64,000 nucleotides of DNA, taken from contig JACGCM010002784.1 of NCBI GenBank assembly GCA_014058105.1, positions 4,092,001-4,156,000 of the forward strand, given 5' to 3'. Positions 9,532 to 22,216 of this stretch are shown in pieces. Origin of the DNA: Kingdonia uniflora (taxonomy: Eukaryota > Streptophyta > Magnoliopsida > Ranunculales > Circaeasteraceae). The notes below the pieces were generated by a model that worked only from the letters and a program-made list of their open reading frames with translations, was not told the DNA's origin and did not search any database. The first letter of the stretch is position 1; every line of letters starts with the position of its first letter. A program made the position numbers and the translations under genes.

Positions 9532-12500
9532 CTATACACCATTGGCAACCAGGCTGTCATACATAATTTTTTTTTCTGTTTCCAGTCTCTTAAACTCAGA
9601 CAGAAAGAAGGAGAGCACTACTGTCATCTCTCTCTCGTGCGCATCACTTGCCTCATATTTTACCTTATCAGGAAGAACAAATTTTGCAAATTTTCCTTTA
9701 GACTCCTTCAGCATAACTTCTAGCTTTTACAGCATTCTTCCATCGCTCATTTTTCATTCAACGTTTTCTCATTACGAGTTTCCATCACTGTCATGAATTT
9801 GTCCATATGGGCAACAAGAGCCATCGATCCCACTATTTTAGACTCATTCTGACTTCCCTCTATAACATATTCATCAAGATTTGTATCGGCTTTAAAAAGA
9901 TCAGCCTCCAACTTGGTCTTCACTCTACGCAGTTCCCCATTCTCCACTTGATACTCCAAAACGTCTAAAACACTTGAGCAGTATTCTCTAGAGTACATTT
10001 CTGGAACCAATACCTTTTTATTAATTCGTTCTGTTTATTATACAACTCTTCTAACTCATTCAATCTCATATTAGTGGCTTACCACAATTCTTCATATGTA
10101 CGAGCATGCCAATCTACCTCCCTCATAACAGCTCAACCATATGTTATTTCTACCTCAAGCGTATTTATCTGAAATTGCAAATCTTTAATGTTCTCTTCTT
10201 CTTTCTTCAATAACGCCAGCAACTCTATCCCTTTAAGTTGCACCGGGGTTGGCTCCGCCTCCTATTGGATTATTCGTTCCAAAATGTTTAACTCTTTTTT
10301 TCTCATAACTTCTTTTAACCCCTCCATTTTCTCAGCTCAATGGCAAGTTCAGCCTCCCTATCTACCAATTACTCGGTCAAACAAGTAATTGTGCTTCGCT
10401 CTTCCCTTACTATCACCTCAATTTTTCATATTAAATTAGTAACACTTTTTAGTGTCTCCTGCTGGCAACTGAGATCAGCATTCATTTTTTCATTTAAAGA
10501 TCATAATACTTCACATTTACTTTGAACCTCTGCAAGTTCACCCTGCAGCAATAGTCAGTATTCATATACCTACTAATTCGCATATTCAAACAGATGACAT
10601 GTTATAACAAGCAAGTTTACTCACGAACATAATGTTTGGAGTAATATCGATACATTGCCCTATCTATATGGCCATATGGTCATCACAGAGAACAAATTTC
10701 ATTTACCATCAAAATAGTTTATAAAGATCTAATGCACATACAAGTTCAGTAAGTAACTGAACTACTCTACTTTCACTTCTTCGAGCTACGAGAGGCCTAA
10801 CCCTTGAATCTCGTATTCCTTGAGTTCACTACTTGAACATCTGAAGGAGTTATAAAGGTCACCACCTCCTACTGGCGTTATTTTTGCCGTAACTGAGGTA
10901 TCAGGCTCTCGATCTCTTAATCATCCTCTTCTGACAAATATTCTTTTAATTTCAAAGTTTGTTTTTCAACAACCTTTTCCTCCTCACCTTTTGTAAGCCA
11001 CATATTTTCTGCCTTTGCGTTCTCCATATCAAAATCCTTCCCACAACCCATTACATACTTCCTAAATTTGTTCTCTACCCTCGCCAACTCCCTTCCGTAA
11101 AAATCAATCGCACTTTCTATATGATGCTTTTGCTCCGCTCGAGCTGTGACTTTTGCTCGTGGCGGATTCAGATGCTCCTTCAACTACATGTGCGGCTTTA
11201 TTTCGACAATAGAGTCCCTAAAGACATTTTTTACTCCATATGTTGCGTCAATACATCTTGCAACTCCTTTATGTCACCCAGTAACTTCTGCTGCATCTCT
11301 ATTTGCTCTTTCCTTATCCTTAAAAGCATAATTCTCATTACCCTTTGGTCCTACACAAAGCCAAAAGTATCAGGTAAAGGTCCTACATCACCTCATATAA
11401 CAGACACCACAGCTCGAGCTGAATATTTTTTTGCCTCTACACTATGGCGATTACGTGCTTCTTGAGCTAGATACATTACTCGAACTGGGTCAGGTACTGT
11501 ACCCTTTTCTTTCAAGAGCCCTACATAAGCTTCTTTCAAAACCCTATTCACTATTTACTTTAACCTCAAAATACAATGTCAGAGCTACCAATAGCTTTTA
11601 ACACCTAGCCTTATCACTCGGGTTGCTGAAACATGTCAACTCTTTTGGCTTTCCTACTGACGCGCCCCTTTCCTCATCCTTTCATAAAACCTCGTCCCTT
11701 TCTATTTTTATCTTAGCATATCTACACTAAAGATCATATAATTCTTTAAAAATTTCTCCAAGTTAGACTTAAATTGCCGTCTCCCATACTCAATTTTATT
11801 TAATAACTAATGAACACGAGCCACCGAATCCCTCGATCTACACAACGATTTCTCTAGAGTAGACACAGTATTTCTTAACTGCTCTACCTCCTTCAAAGAT
11901 TACAAATATCTTGTTATTATACATACATTCAAACATAGCATATTAAAAAGGGTCTATCAAACTTAAACAGTTTTACGAACATACAAAGTACAATCCCATC
12001 AAAGACAAACTAGCAGCATAGTTCAAAAAAGAATACCACAGATTGATTAAAGATTCCTGGTAATTTCTACCTCAGATGATCCACTTTCTTATCAGCAGCT
12101 ACAACTGGTTTAGTTGGTAAAGCAGTTATATCGACTGGAGCAACCGCATCTCCCATCACTTCATCCCCAACCTCCGCAAAAAAAACTATCTCCTTGTATT
12201 TGCCAGTCCGGCCCAGCTCTACATCAGTGGCAGTCAACCCAAAACAGTAATAAGATTGTACAAAACAATCTCTTTCCACCCGCAATGCGGTGCATGCTTG
12301 TGAGATAACCTCATCATGCCCGGACAGCTCTGTACACCACTCTTCAACAGTTTTTGCATCTTCAACCCTCTTCCTTTTCTCATCTTTAAGCTCCTTTATT
12401 AGAGTTGTTTGAACATTCAGCCTACGAGTAAGCTCTCCACACTGCTATCTCCTCATCCTAATGAACTTTGTCGCCCCCTTCATCAACATCGAGAGCAGCC

Positions 12501-14030
12501 AATACAAACTCACAAGTTTAGTACAACATATCATTTTAGAAATACAGCACATACAAGATTTCAATACATGCCGTAAGAGTCTGCTCTAGAAACAGGTCAT
12601 CAAGCTAATGCGGATTAGCCCCCGCCATTGTACAATATTTTTGCTCCAGTTCTCTCATCTTGGCCGCAGCCTTGGCATTAGTACGATCACATCCTTCACA
12701 TTCATGCCGCTTCCTTTTAAGCGTACCCTTGTCTGCATCTGAAGAAGTGACCTCACTCACAACCTGCTCCTCCACTACATATCTAACAACAGGTTTAACA
12801 ACCTCTTTCTCTGGGACTACCCCCACAGTATAAATGGGAACTTCTGGATCTGACATTCTTACCCTCCACATCGTTCGTTTCATATTTGTATTTTTTGGCT
12901 CAGGCGGAGGAAGACCAGTGAAATCACTTACAGACAGACGGGTTTTCTTCTTTACGTCCATGGCTCAATTTTAGTGAGCTCATTGAACTTTGGGTACTCT
13001 AAAGTCTACCTTATTATCCCTCCGGATACCTAACTCACCAAGTACTTAATTTAACTCGACCTACTCAAAAGCAACATAGTCGAACAAGCTAGTATTATTA
13101 GGCAGATATATGGGATTGGGGCCTGGTAAATAAGAAATAAGAACATAGTTAGCAACTCGAAGACATGCTGATAGTTGGTCGAAGTTGACAAATGTTACTT
13201 ACTCGGATTATAATATTTATGGTTCAGGATGAGCGCTGGATTATCTGGAACCTTCATACAGCTGCCCCCTACCCATACAAGGTGGTCATTCCATGTTCTA
13301 CCCGCAGATTTGAAGTTAAAAACTTTGGCCTAAAAGAATCACTATACAGGTAACCACTATTACGACCTTTAACAAACTTTAATTTATAGAATTTTAGCAT
13401 ATCGTCCGCTTCAAACTGCTTGGCAGTCCCTTCTATTTTTTATTTATCATTCAGTGCCACGCACACCCTCATCATTTCATATACATTCCCATTTAGTTGG
13501 ACAGGGCAGCACTGTAATGCATTCATAACCTCTTTCTGAAAGAAGGTTAGAGGAATTCTAATGCCATAAACGACCTAATTCATATAGCACAAAAACCCAT
13601 CACTCGGGCCTACCATCCCCGTACCATTATAGTGTGAAATATTAACATCTGCATCAATACCCTTCTCTATTTTCTACTTATTCAGGCAAGGAACTAGGTA
13701 GTATACCGCTTCCTCACCATTCCCAGACACATAGGCCCTAAACCACCGGCCTTGGTCTATCATATAGTCTCCCCTCTCTCCTTGTAATTTCTTTTTATGT
13801 TTTAGAAATTCCTTCCCTACATCTACTCTCTCCGGGTATATGAAAAACAATTTATCTTTTACCTTTGTATCATCTTCCTCTATTACTTTTTGTACTTCAC
13901 TGGGTTCCCCGGCCTCTACACCTGTAGTAACTTATATCTTATCTATAGCCTCTTCCATTACATTATAATCATCCTCCCTCCCCGACGATGATGTTTCCTC
14001 TGAACTCGATGATACTACAAATTTACTCAT
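9532..14030 (-). pseudogene. Putative gypsy-type transposon ORF (Transposase_28-like) with coiled coil
   Basis: From ATG 14030 (MSKFVVSSSSEETSS) the minus strand reads almost continuously in one frame for over 1 kb, interrupted by stops. The conserved region near 13620-13220 (GMVGPSDGFLCYM, GIRIPLTFFQKEVMNALQC, QLNGNVYEMM, FYKLKFVKGR, GRTWNDHLVWVGG) fits the plant family named putative gypsy-type transposon (PF04195-like). Then come a basic, nuclear-type segment (12961-12605, KGTLKRKRHECEG) and long coiled-coil pieces at 12285-12067, 11183-10917, 10010-9747 and 9714-9532. Several stops stand where family members often have Gln or where CAG/CAA to TAG/TAA would give them. Role unknown; such ORFs occur in non-autonomous or Tat-type gypsy elements. 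Confidence 0.6.
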
Positions 14031-14490
14031 AGGATTTATTGGTTTTGAACAGATACTGGACCTACAGATACATAAAATATTTTATGATTGTCTCAACATT
14101 ACATGCTACAGCTTACACATAGTAGAAATAACCTTACCTATACCTTTTACCCTGTCAAAGCATTTACTTTCAAACTTTCTAAAACAACAGTAAATTATTT
14201 TTAACTTTTCCGCTTCTTCTCCAAAAAAGCATTTTTTTTCTCTCTACAGTCTGCTCCCATACCCAAAGCTTGTGTATAACAAAAAAAAGGCAATTACTCA
14301 GCCCCTATCCCCTACATTATTAACCTTTGATATCCCAAGATTACTCTCATACAACAGCCGTATATAATCCTAAATCATATACAGATTACAAGATACAAAA
14401 TAAAATTAGAAGAACAAATCAATAACCTGTACTCGAATAACTGCAATCTTCTGCTTTACCCGAATATTTCACAGAAATTTTCCGCTCTTG

Positions 14491-14847
14491 TCAATTCTCC
14501 AACAATTTTCTATCAGTAGATGAAGCCTTCCCTACCAAATAATATTCAGAACTCAAACATTTCCTCTCTCTGAAAATATGGGTTACACCACTTTTTTTTC
14601 TCTCTATAACTATAGATAATTTATGCAGAAGAGAGATACGAGTTGTTATACTCTCCTTTGGATTACAAAATGATGGCTCCTTCAGACACGTGTCAATCAC
14701 CCCTACTGTCTCTACAGGCACGCCTTTTTGTCTCACAGCATCATCATAACTTATGTGATAACGTCTACTGTCATCATGTTTATCTTTATTTTTTACCATT
14801 AACAAATTCTGCCCCTTTTTCCCAAAGCAGTATACACGACCAGTCAC
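14491..14847 (-). pseudogene. Small unrecognised ORF in the gypsy relic
   Basis: An open frame of 118 residues beginning MTGRVYCFGKKGQNLL and rich in Lys, Arg and Ser. It lies ~460 bp upstream of the Transposase_28-like ORF on the same strand. I see no domain. It has coding-like composition but may be a shadow; the plus-strand frame over the same bases is less protein-like. Confidence 0.25.
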
Positions 14848-15109
14848 CTTATTTTTATACTAAACCAAGATCGTACGACATTCCTAAAAATAGCTCAATA
14901 TTCTAATTTCAAATTATATACACAGTTGTTAAAATCAGACACCTGTAATTCACAATATCTACAACGTAAACAGAAAACAAACACTTTATTCTTATTTATT
15001 TCAGTTCGCAGATTCAATCTGCATCATTCTACATTCAACATATTACAAAAACAGAATAATGCAAACAGATTACTTATTTATTTCAAACTCTCCAAGTTCG
15101 AGTTTACAG

Positions 15110-15440
15110 TCATATATATGTACATTTAAAATAGCCTGGATGATTTACCACACCACATGGTATTATCTTCCCTCCTACTGCTCTCTCATCTTCTTCAACA
15201 AGCTTGTCCCTTGCGATCTCTCGAACAGCTTCTTCTCGTAAAGTTGTATCCAACAAAAACTCCCGGAACACGTCACACAAGAAAAAGTGGTCATACTTTA
15301 CATGCCTACCTTCATCATCTAAGCCACCCAGCTTCAACGGCCATTCCGGTAACACAGCATCGTAAGGCAACTGATAAAAATAGCACTCTCAAAGTTCAGC
15401 GACCTTGATATGGAACCTATATTCCACTGTATGGCAAACA
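15110..15440 (-). pseudogene. Small unrecognised ORF with acidic helical segment
   Basis: One minus frame reads across one stop at about 15388 and includes LPYDAVLPEWPLKLGGLDDEGRH, FFLCDVFREFLLDTT, REEAVREIARDKLVEEDERAVGG and IIPCGVVNHPGYF. The charged helix followed by a Gly and Pro-rich end recalls the C-terminal half of the YFGxQSL ORFs (LRLLAEEPITAEDKAAG), but the YFG block itself is not visible. Probably another degenerate member of the same set of small retrotransposon ORFs. Confidence 0.35.
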
Positions 15441-16373
15441 CCTGAGAACGCATCCTCGCCATGGCTACTTATACTACCTCTACAATAAATTTTCCCTACA
15501 AAAGATACAAGACATAGCAACCAAGGATCACTACTTTATATAGACACCATGAAGTTCTATTAAAATCTAACTCGCCCCCGCAGATTTTGTTGAAGGATAC
15601 ATTATACTAAATTTTGGAATCAAGAATATCAGCAGAAGCTAAAAAATATTGTGACAGGTCATACCTTCCATTTTATGAAATATCTCCTCAGATTTTATTC
15701 GCACAGATATGGAGATCGCAGCATCCAATCAAGTTCTTCCAGCAGTAGTACCTACAGGCAGATATCAGCTGCTTCCATACAGCAAGTTATTTTTTAGTCA
15801 GATCGAATCAATAACTCGTAAACATATAAATACCCTTAAAACCATACAATCATCCTAGCCACTTGTTTACTTATATTCACCAAACGACCTCATTATATGT
15901 TCGAACTCCTTTACTTTTCAACCTCAGTCTCCACTACCTTTGTTGATATACGAACTGAGATCTTGACAGTTTGATTCGTTGAAAAATACTCCATTACAAC
16001 TCGACATTTCTCCCATCAAAATATTCCCAGACTTTTACTCCCTCTCCCATTGTTATTCCTCCACAGTTCGAATTATTATTTCTCAATACCAAACAAACTA
16101 GTTTGTACTTAAAATTAGACATATCAATTAAGCAGTTTGAGACATAGCATAAAGATGACAGAACGAAGACATTTTATTAGCTCGAATATTTCTTACATCT
16201 CATAAATTATAGACTACTTTACAAATAACAAATGTCCCGACAATTCCACAGATTACTTTTCAAACAACATCAAGTCACAGTTTGAAACACTTCTTAGCAG
16301 CCACCGAGGAAGAAGATGCAAAATTGAAGTAGACTTCCAAACTCTGATCCCCTGCACGAATGGACAAGGAAAT

Positions 16374-16851
16374 TCAAGAATTGAACATCACCGAAGGAGT
16401 TACGGCACCGGCAGAAGGATCTTCTTCATGGCCAAAATCTATGGTCCATGGAAGAAAAACCTCATCCACCACTGTCTCTTCCACCATAACCCCCACCACC
16501 TTGTATGACAGAGAGGGAAGGAGGATCCTAGTTTTTAGACATAACCCACTCTCGAGCAGGGTACCGACGGGAATCCCTCGGATGAACGCCTGCAGCTTTA
16601 TCTTCAGCTGTAATAGGTTCCTCCGCCAGTAGTCGCAACCCATTTTGGTGTTCCGCCCCCGATATCAAACTATAATGGAAATGGTCATCATCTGCCACCA
16701 ACACCTCGTTGTATGTCATCCCATGAAAGGTAGGAGACACTAGAATTGGCGCTGGCAGACTCAAGGATTGGTTCCCAAAATATCGGACGCAAAATTCTTC
16801 CATCTTCGCCCAAATCCTAGTCTCCCGAGATTGTTGCCTCGTTGTTACCAT
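16374..16851 (-). pseudogene. Small YFGxQSL ORF (copy 2)
   Basis: From ATG 16851 the minus strand encodes MVTTRQQSRETRIW, then EEFCVRYFGNQSLSLPAPI, MTYNEVLVADDDHFHYSL and LRLLAEEPITAEDKAAG, 107 residues to 16528. A second frame continues the coding-like sequence to 16374 (VVGVMVEETVVDEVFLPW, HEEDPSAGAV), so a frameshift probably splits one protein of about 155 residues. It matches the ORF at 8053 in YFGxQSL and LRxLAE. The start MVTTR also resembles the gag start at 6633 (MVTSR). No known domain. Confidence 0.5.
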
Positions 16852-17435
16852 CTTCTCAATCGACAGAATGTTTCAAGTACAGAAAGGAAAACACAGAATA
16901 AACAGTTCAGAAGAAGTTCTTGATTAATCACAACTGTAACAAACAAGTCAGAGTTCTCTTTATACTATAATCAGCATTAAAGACGACTTTCCAAATTCCC
17001 AACGTCAGAGTATTTCTCATACAGAAAAATTGACTAAAACCATTAGTACTAGAAAACCCAAAAGCCACAAATAGATATTCATGAAGACGCATTGGAAATG
17101 ATTCCCATGTATTAATTGTAGTATTAATGAAGCTTCTCAACCAACACCACTCACCTATAATGTTTCTCGTACTATTGGCTGAGATGGGGTGGCTGTAGTG
17201 GCTTATTCCGCATCTCGAACTCATGCTTCATCTTCGGCCATCATACGACCACTCGACCTCATTAACATACATGTGGCATAATGTATGACACATTGCAGTT
17301 ACAAAATTTTAGTCATCACTTTCGACCTCTACAACATCAGTTTAAGTCAATAAACGCACCGTCATCAATGAAGCTGTTACAAAATAGCAAGATCAAACCG
17401 TTACACAATCAGATCAAAGATTATCAAATATATAT

Positions 17436-17758
17436 TGTAACGTCCATCATTAAGGATAATAATGGTCGTCAAATGGCCATATTAGAAGACCTATAAATAA
17501 GACCAGAGAATTCCAGATGAAAGAGGGAATAATACTCCCTCAACACTCTATACAAAACTATTCAGAACCTCTATTGTATTACTTAGAAATCCTCAATAAA
17601 ATCTCTCTTTCTAAATTCTCAAGAGAGGTCGTAGTTTTTAACCTATTCAAAGGTTTTCCACGCTAAACTTTGTGTTAATTGTTATTCGTTATTTAGTAGT
17701 CGTTCTTAATATCTTTGGTGTAAAGACTAAGTTCGGATGACGAAATTAGGCTATTACA
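17436..17758 (+). mobile_element. Isolated LTR with promoter and poly(A) signals
   Basis: The segment starts TGTAACGTCC and ends CTATTACA, giving short inverted ends TGTAA/TTACA. It has a TATA box (cctataaataag, ~17491) and a poly(A) signal (caataaaatc, ~17594) in the spacing expected of a small LTR on the plus strand. No matching second copy is in the window, no primer-binding site follows it, and the flanking 5-mers (tatat and gtttc) do not match. It is best read as an orphan or solo LTR whose target duplication has decayed. Confidence 0.6.
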
Positions 17759-19512
17759 GTTTCCACCTCCTTATGTAAAAGGGAGGCTAGGTTCTCTATT
17801 TTATTTAGTTGATGATTTGAAGAGAGTTGAATTTTGTTTTCATTTTAAGTTTTTGTTTAGTTTCAATTTGAGGTTTAGTTTTGTGTTTTAGTGTTAGTAA
17901 AAACCCTAATTTTAATTAGGTTAACGTTTATTAATCCAAGTTCTTGCTTCCGCGACTCAGATTTACGTTATATTGACTCAATCTACAGAAAATTTATTAT
18001 GTTGTTTAAATTTAAACATGACAGAGAAAATAAAGGTTCAGAATAAACTCAAAAGAGGTGATACACTCGAATAATGAAGGGTAATGATATTTCGAGTAAA
18101 CGAGAGTGCTACCAAATGAGCTTACATAGTCGGAAAAAAAAAAAGGAAAACATAAGCAATAAAGCAAGAAATTATGGTTTTCCAATTTCTAGGGACAATC
18201 AAAACAAGTAGATCATTGCGTTTATTTTAAAAGACAAATTTTTGCACACTAGGCCTTGAATATTTGTTAACCATTTGGACTTGTAAATTTCTAAAAATGT
18301 TAAGATGTGTTAACTTAAAAGATGCAACATTCTAACTAGAATTATCTAGCATGGCGTATGCTATTAATTAAGCTTGTTAAGGGCGGGGAAACGTGTAAAT
18401 ATAAGTTCATTAGTTCGTATTAATAAAAATGAAATCCTAGATGGTTTTTTTTTCCTGCTCTAAATGAATAAATACGTATATTTTTACATAAGTTGTGTTT
18501 TCTTACAGATCATATTTATTTGTCAAACAGAGTTTATGGGGATTGAAAAAATCTGTGAAAGCAGCTGTCCTTGTGACAGAAGTAGTGGGAGGAGCAGTAA
18601 CGGTAGCTAGTTTGCTAGCCTCGTGTACTATTATGTGAAAGTATGGACGCTAACATGATAAAGATGCACCATGATCCTTCTTTGGTTAAATGTGTATGTA
18701 GCCTTTTCACGGGAATGTTGCCCGATTGTTGCATTTATTTAGATTTGGACTACAAGTACTTGTTTTGGACTAATTCTTGGACTTCATTTACATCATTTGA
18801 GGCACAAGTTTCTTACATTGATTCTATAATTTGGACAACAGACATACAGTTGTTTTAAATTAATATATAGGCTTGAGAAATTTTGCAAAATTTTGAGCCA
18901 ATGTACATACTGCTTGTGCTAAAACATAATTGGGGAACATCTGGTAGTTCAATTATATCTATAAATAGTAACGGTAAGCTCATGCACTTAAGTCAGTTTA
19001 TAAACTGTTTCCTCATACTTGCACGATATTATTATGGTGAACCCTTAAAGCATAATATTAAATGTCATACCTTCAAAGTTTATATTAATCAAAATGAGTA
19101 TACCGAGGCAGTAATCAAGTTTGGCACCCCAAGCGGATCAATTCCTATTGAACGTGACATGGGAGAACGAAAGTCATAAAGAACTTCTCCATTCTTTTAC
19201 TTTAGATTATCTGTTTGTTTAGTATGCAATCTCCATCTTGCTCTTATCATGTCTCATCCTCTACCCTCCTCGATCAAGTCTCAAATTCTGTCATTTCAAA
19301 ATGTTATATTGTTATCATAATAATCTAAATCATTGAAAACAGTAAACATAATAACCAAGAAAACTAAAACTATATAAAACTAGGTCTCCTATGTCCAGAA
19401 TATCTTACGGGATTGCCATTAAGGAATATTGCGCAAAACATGTGCACAAAGTATTGGTCCCAAAGGTGCCAAAGAACAACATAAAATGTTTCACGTAGTT
19501 GATTCGAGCACT
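17759..19512. other. Flank of the nested complex; one possible exon, otherwise nothing
   Basis: Mostly AT-rich, non-repetitive sequence. At about 18497-18642, after a good splice acceptor (ttttcttacag), one plus frame reads FVKQSLWGLKKSVKAAVLV, TEVVGGAVTVASLLASC and stops. That is a neat hydrophobic C-terminus and could be a last exon of a host gene, but I do not recognise it and no upstream exon is apparent. The plus frames at 18643-18858 and 18883-19179 are open but I cannot assign them; they may be 3' untranslated sequence. Confidence 0.35.
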
Positions 19513-19517
19513 TCTAG

Positions 19518-20003
19518 TGTGACGCCCAAGCGAATGCCAACGAAATTTACTCGAGTGTTTTGAGTTCTGACCTTGGATACAATTAAATTCTACATATCTT
19601 AATATAGCTACACGCTAAATTTCGTTAAAAACGGATTTGGTTAGGGGGACGAGAAGGGCGGCTTCGTCTCAACATTTGATATTTCATTTTGGAGACAAGC
19701 TATTTTATCTAGTAGCTATATTAAGGATGAAGTTGGTCCAAATCTCCCCATGACATACAAGCTTCATAACTTGGTCGTCTAGGACCCCGGCTCATGGACC
19801 ATCCACAAGGGATGTTCATGGGTTCCCCTAGGCATATGAAATGCCAAGGGACATTGCCTTGCAATGCAGGCCACTGGCTTTTCCAGATAGTGCTGACCAG
19901 GGGGACTGCTATGCCCTGGGAATGACCCACGAACCATCTGAGATGGACTGCCATGTACTATGCTATTTAAGTGGCCTGCAATTAGCTAGTCCAGGCTCAT
20001 TCC
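19518..20003 (+). repeat. 5' LTR, left part (cut by CACTA element A)
   Basis: Starts TGTGACGCCC and aligns throughout with the 3' LTR from 56638: shared blocks include ctgaccttggatac, catatcttaatatagct, ttcgttaaaaacggatttgg, tagctatattaagga, gaagttggtccaaa and gggacattgccttgcaat. The match stops at the CACTA terminus and resumes at 38799, where the other part of the same LTR continues. tcc at 20001-20003 is the CACTA target duplication. Confidence 0.93.
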
Positions 20004-20079
20004 CACTACAACAAATGAAACCTTTTGCAGTGCCATATAGCGTCGCTAAAAGTAGCAAACCACGTTGCTATTGAATAAT

Positions 20080-20515
20080 AGCGACGCCTACAATAGCGTT
20101 GCAGAGTTGCTGCAAAAAAGTGGGTTTCAACAAATCAATTGCAACGATTCAAATGGCGTTGCTAAAGATTCTACACTGTTGCGACACATATGGCGCTGCT
20201 AAAACATTTTTCAAACGTCGTTGCAAAATATTGTTTTTGTTTCTAGCAGCACCCTCCAGCGTTGTTAAAGGATCACTTTTAACCACGCTCTAAGCGTTGC
20301 AAAAGATTGTTTCTAGCACCACCCTCCAGCGTTGCTAAAGAATCACTTTTAACCACGCTCTAGGCGTTGCAAAAGATTGTTTCTAGTAGCACCCTCCAGC
20401 GTTGCTAAAGAATTACTTTTAACCACGCTCTAAGCGTTGCAAAAGATTGTTTCAAGAACGTTGCTAAAGGATCACTTTTAACCACACTCTAAGCGTTGCA
20501 AAATATTTTACACAT
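20080..20515. repeat. Left subterminal repeats of element A
   Basis: The block aaccacgctctaagcgttgc recurs at 20281, 20351, 20421 and (altered) 20480, spaced 70, 70 and 59 bp, each followed by aaaagattgtttc and gcgttgctaaag. Looser copies of GCGTTGC/GTCGTTGC extend to the terminus. In CACTA elements such subterminal arrays are binding sites for the TNPA-type protein; that role is inferred here. Confidence 0.85.
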
Positions 20516-21240
20516 TTTTTTGCTAAATTTTGCACATTACAATTTCTATAATCACATTAACCTCGAATGAATTCACAATCATTTATAACAAAATATCTTT
20601 CATTAACTAAGATAATCCACTTCAAAAGTGTTCGAAGCACCCAAAAAAAATTTATAGCCATGTAATAGACATTCTAGCATAATTCACTGTCATCCACCCA
20701 CAATCGATCTGGCCAATCTGGTACAATGAATTAAAAAAAACACATAAGTAAACTTATCCAAACATTAATAAAGCTAAAATGCACTAAAGTAAGCAATGCA
20801 CATGAAAATATTTTTACCAAGCGTGTCATATATGGACCTAGTATAGCACTATATCCTGCTCATAGTTTAACTTGAAATAATTCAACTGAATATAGTATAA
20901 ATCCTGTGGAGAAAATGTAGTAAATTATTTTATAATTTTCTAGGTTCTCTCAATAAATGAGTTTTTTCTCAGATGTCTATTTCGGTTCTTTCTCAGATGT
21001 CTACTTCGGCTTGGATATATGGCTCTCAATAATGCTCTTAGAACTTAGACAAAGTTGATGATATGGGGAGTTGTGGCTACCTCTAACTACATTCTCAGAT
21101 CAAAAAATGGATGTGGGAGAAAGATGGCCTTTTTGATGCATGCCTTTTATGGATGTTAGAAGCTCATTGATGCAACAATAAATTACATAAGGATGTTCAG
21201 AGCATGCTAAATTTTGAGCAAAAGGAAGCATCAGAACATC

Positions 21241-21446
21241 TGCCTTCCTGATTGTTCAGAGTGCCCAGAAAATGGATGAAAAGGATATTTTCAGTCAGAA
21301 AATGGATGAAAAGACGGTTTCAGTTCAAGAAAATAGATGAAAAAAACAGTTTCAGTTCAAAAAATGGTTAGGGTAGAGCATAACCTAAAGGATGTTCTAT
21401 CCTTTCCAAAATGGGGGGCAAAAGAAAGCAACAAAGCTGCTGCCAT
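21241..21446 (+). repeat. Dispersed direct repeat, copy 1
   Basis: Contains cagaaaatggatgaaaag in two or three tandem versions, then gcataacctaaaggatgttc, tatcctttccaaaatggggg and gcaacaaagctgctgcc. The same order occurs at 23537-23770. No coding function is apparent. Confidence 0.75.
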
Positions 21447-21617
21447 AAGTAGCGACCACGGATGGTAGAGGTTTGGTATTTTTGTCTACAAATCTCTTCC
21501 GTAGTTTGATAAGTAGCAACTGCATATAGTATATTACTCTAATTATGCATATTCGGAAAATACAAATATAAGTACCTCTTACATAAGTTGTTTACCCCTG
21601 AATGCAGAGTAACCTTA

Positions 21618-21984
21618 GAGCATCTCCAACAAAGATGGTATGCTATTCCAGTTTTGGATACTAGTATCTGGAATAGCGTACCACTTTGCTCCAACAGATT
21701 TATCTCAAAATTCAGTTTTTTAATATTAAAATTGGGACCCACAATGTTATTTTATGAGAGAACTCACAATATTCTTTTATTAGAGAGAGAAAAGAAAGGA
21801 AGATAAAAAATAGTTGTGGGGGACCCACAAAAGTAGTATGCATATACCAATCTCCAAGTTCGAGATTCACATACTTTGGAGGGGATATGGGGTTGAGTAT
21901 GCTGAACCTCATACTCCTCTTGGAAGGGCTTTTTGCATGAGTATGGGAAAACCTTAACAGCATACCACTCTGTTGGAGATTCTC
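21618..21984. mobile_element. Tourist-like MITE (PIF/Harbinger type), 367 bp
   Basis: Inverted ends GAGCATCTCCAACAAAG and, read inward from the right, GAGAATCTCCAACAGAG, flanked on both sides by TTA (21615-21617 and 21985-21987). Size, TTA target duplication and lack of coding sequence fit a Tourist-like MITE. It lies inside CACTA element A and so inserted later than, or travelled with, that element. Confidence 0.75.
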
Positions 21985-22216
21985 TTATAAAGAAACTCCA
22001 GAATAATAAGAGATGCCAGAAATATGTGTCTGAGCAGTATCCTCCTTCTGAACCCAAATATCCCACATGGTCGACATTTCTAAAGCAATTGATAATGAGT
22101 TGGAACTTTGTGTTGAAAGCCCTGGTCTAATGTTTTATTTCATCTACTGTAATGCTATGACTGAATTTCGAAACTTCGTATCCAAAAAAGTTAGATAACA
22201 GTGTACACATGACCTC

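Noticed and set aside
10959..11465. Plus-strand open frame of 168 codons
   Set aside because: It is the antisense of the coiled-coil ORF on the minus strand (11183-10917) and has unlikely, Cys/Phe/Leu-rich composition.
19721..20074. Overlapping open frames on both strands with protein-like length
   Set aside because: They lie in the GC-richer part of the LTR and are interrupted in the other LTR copy; chance ORFs.
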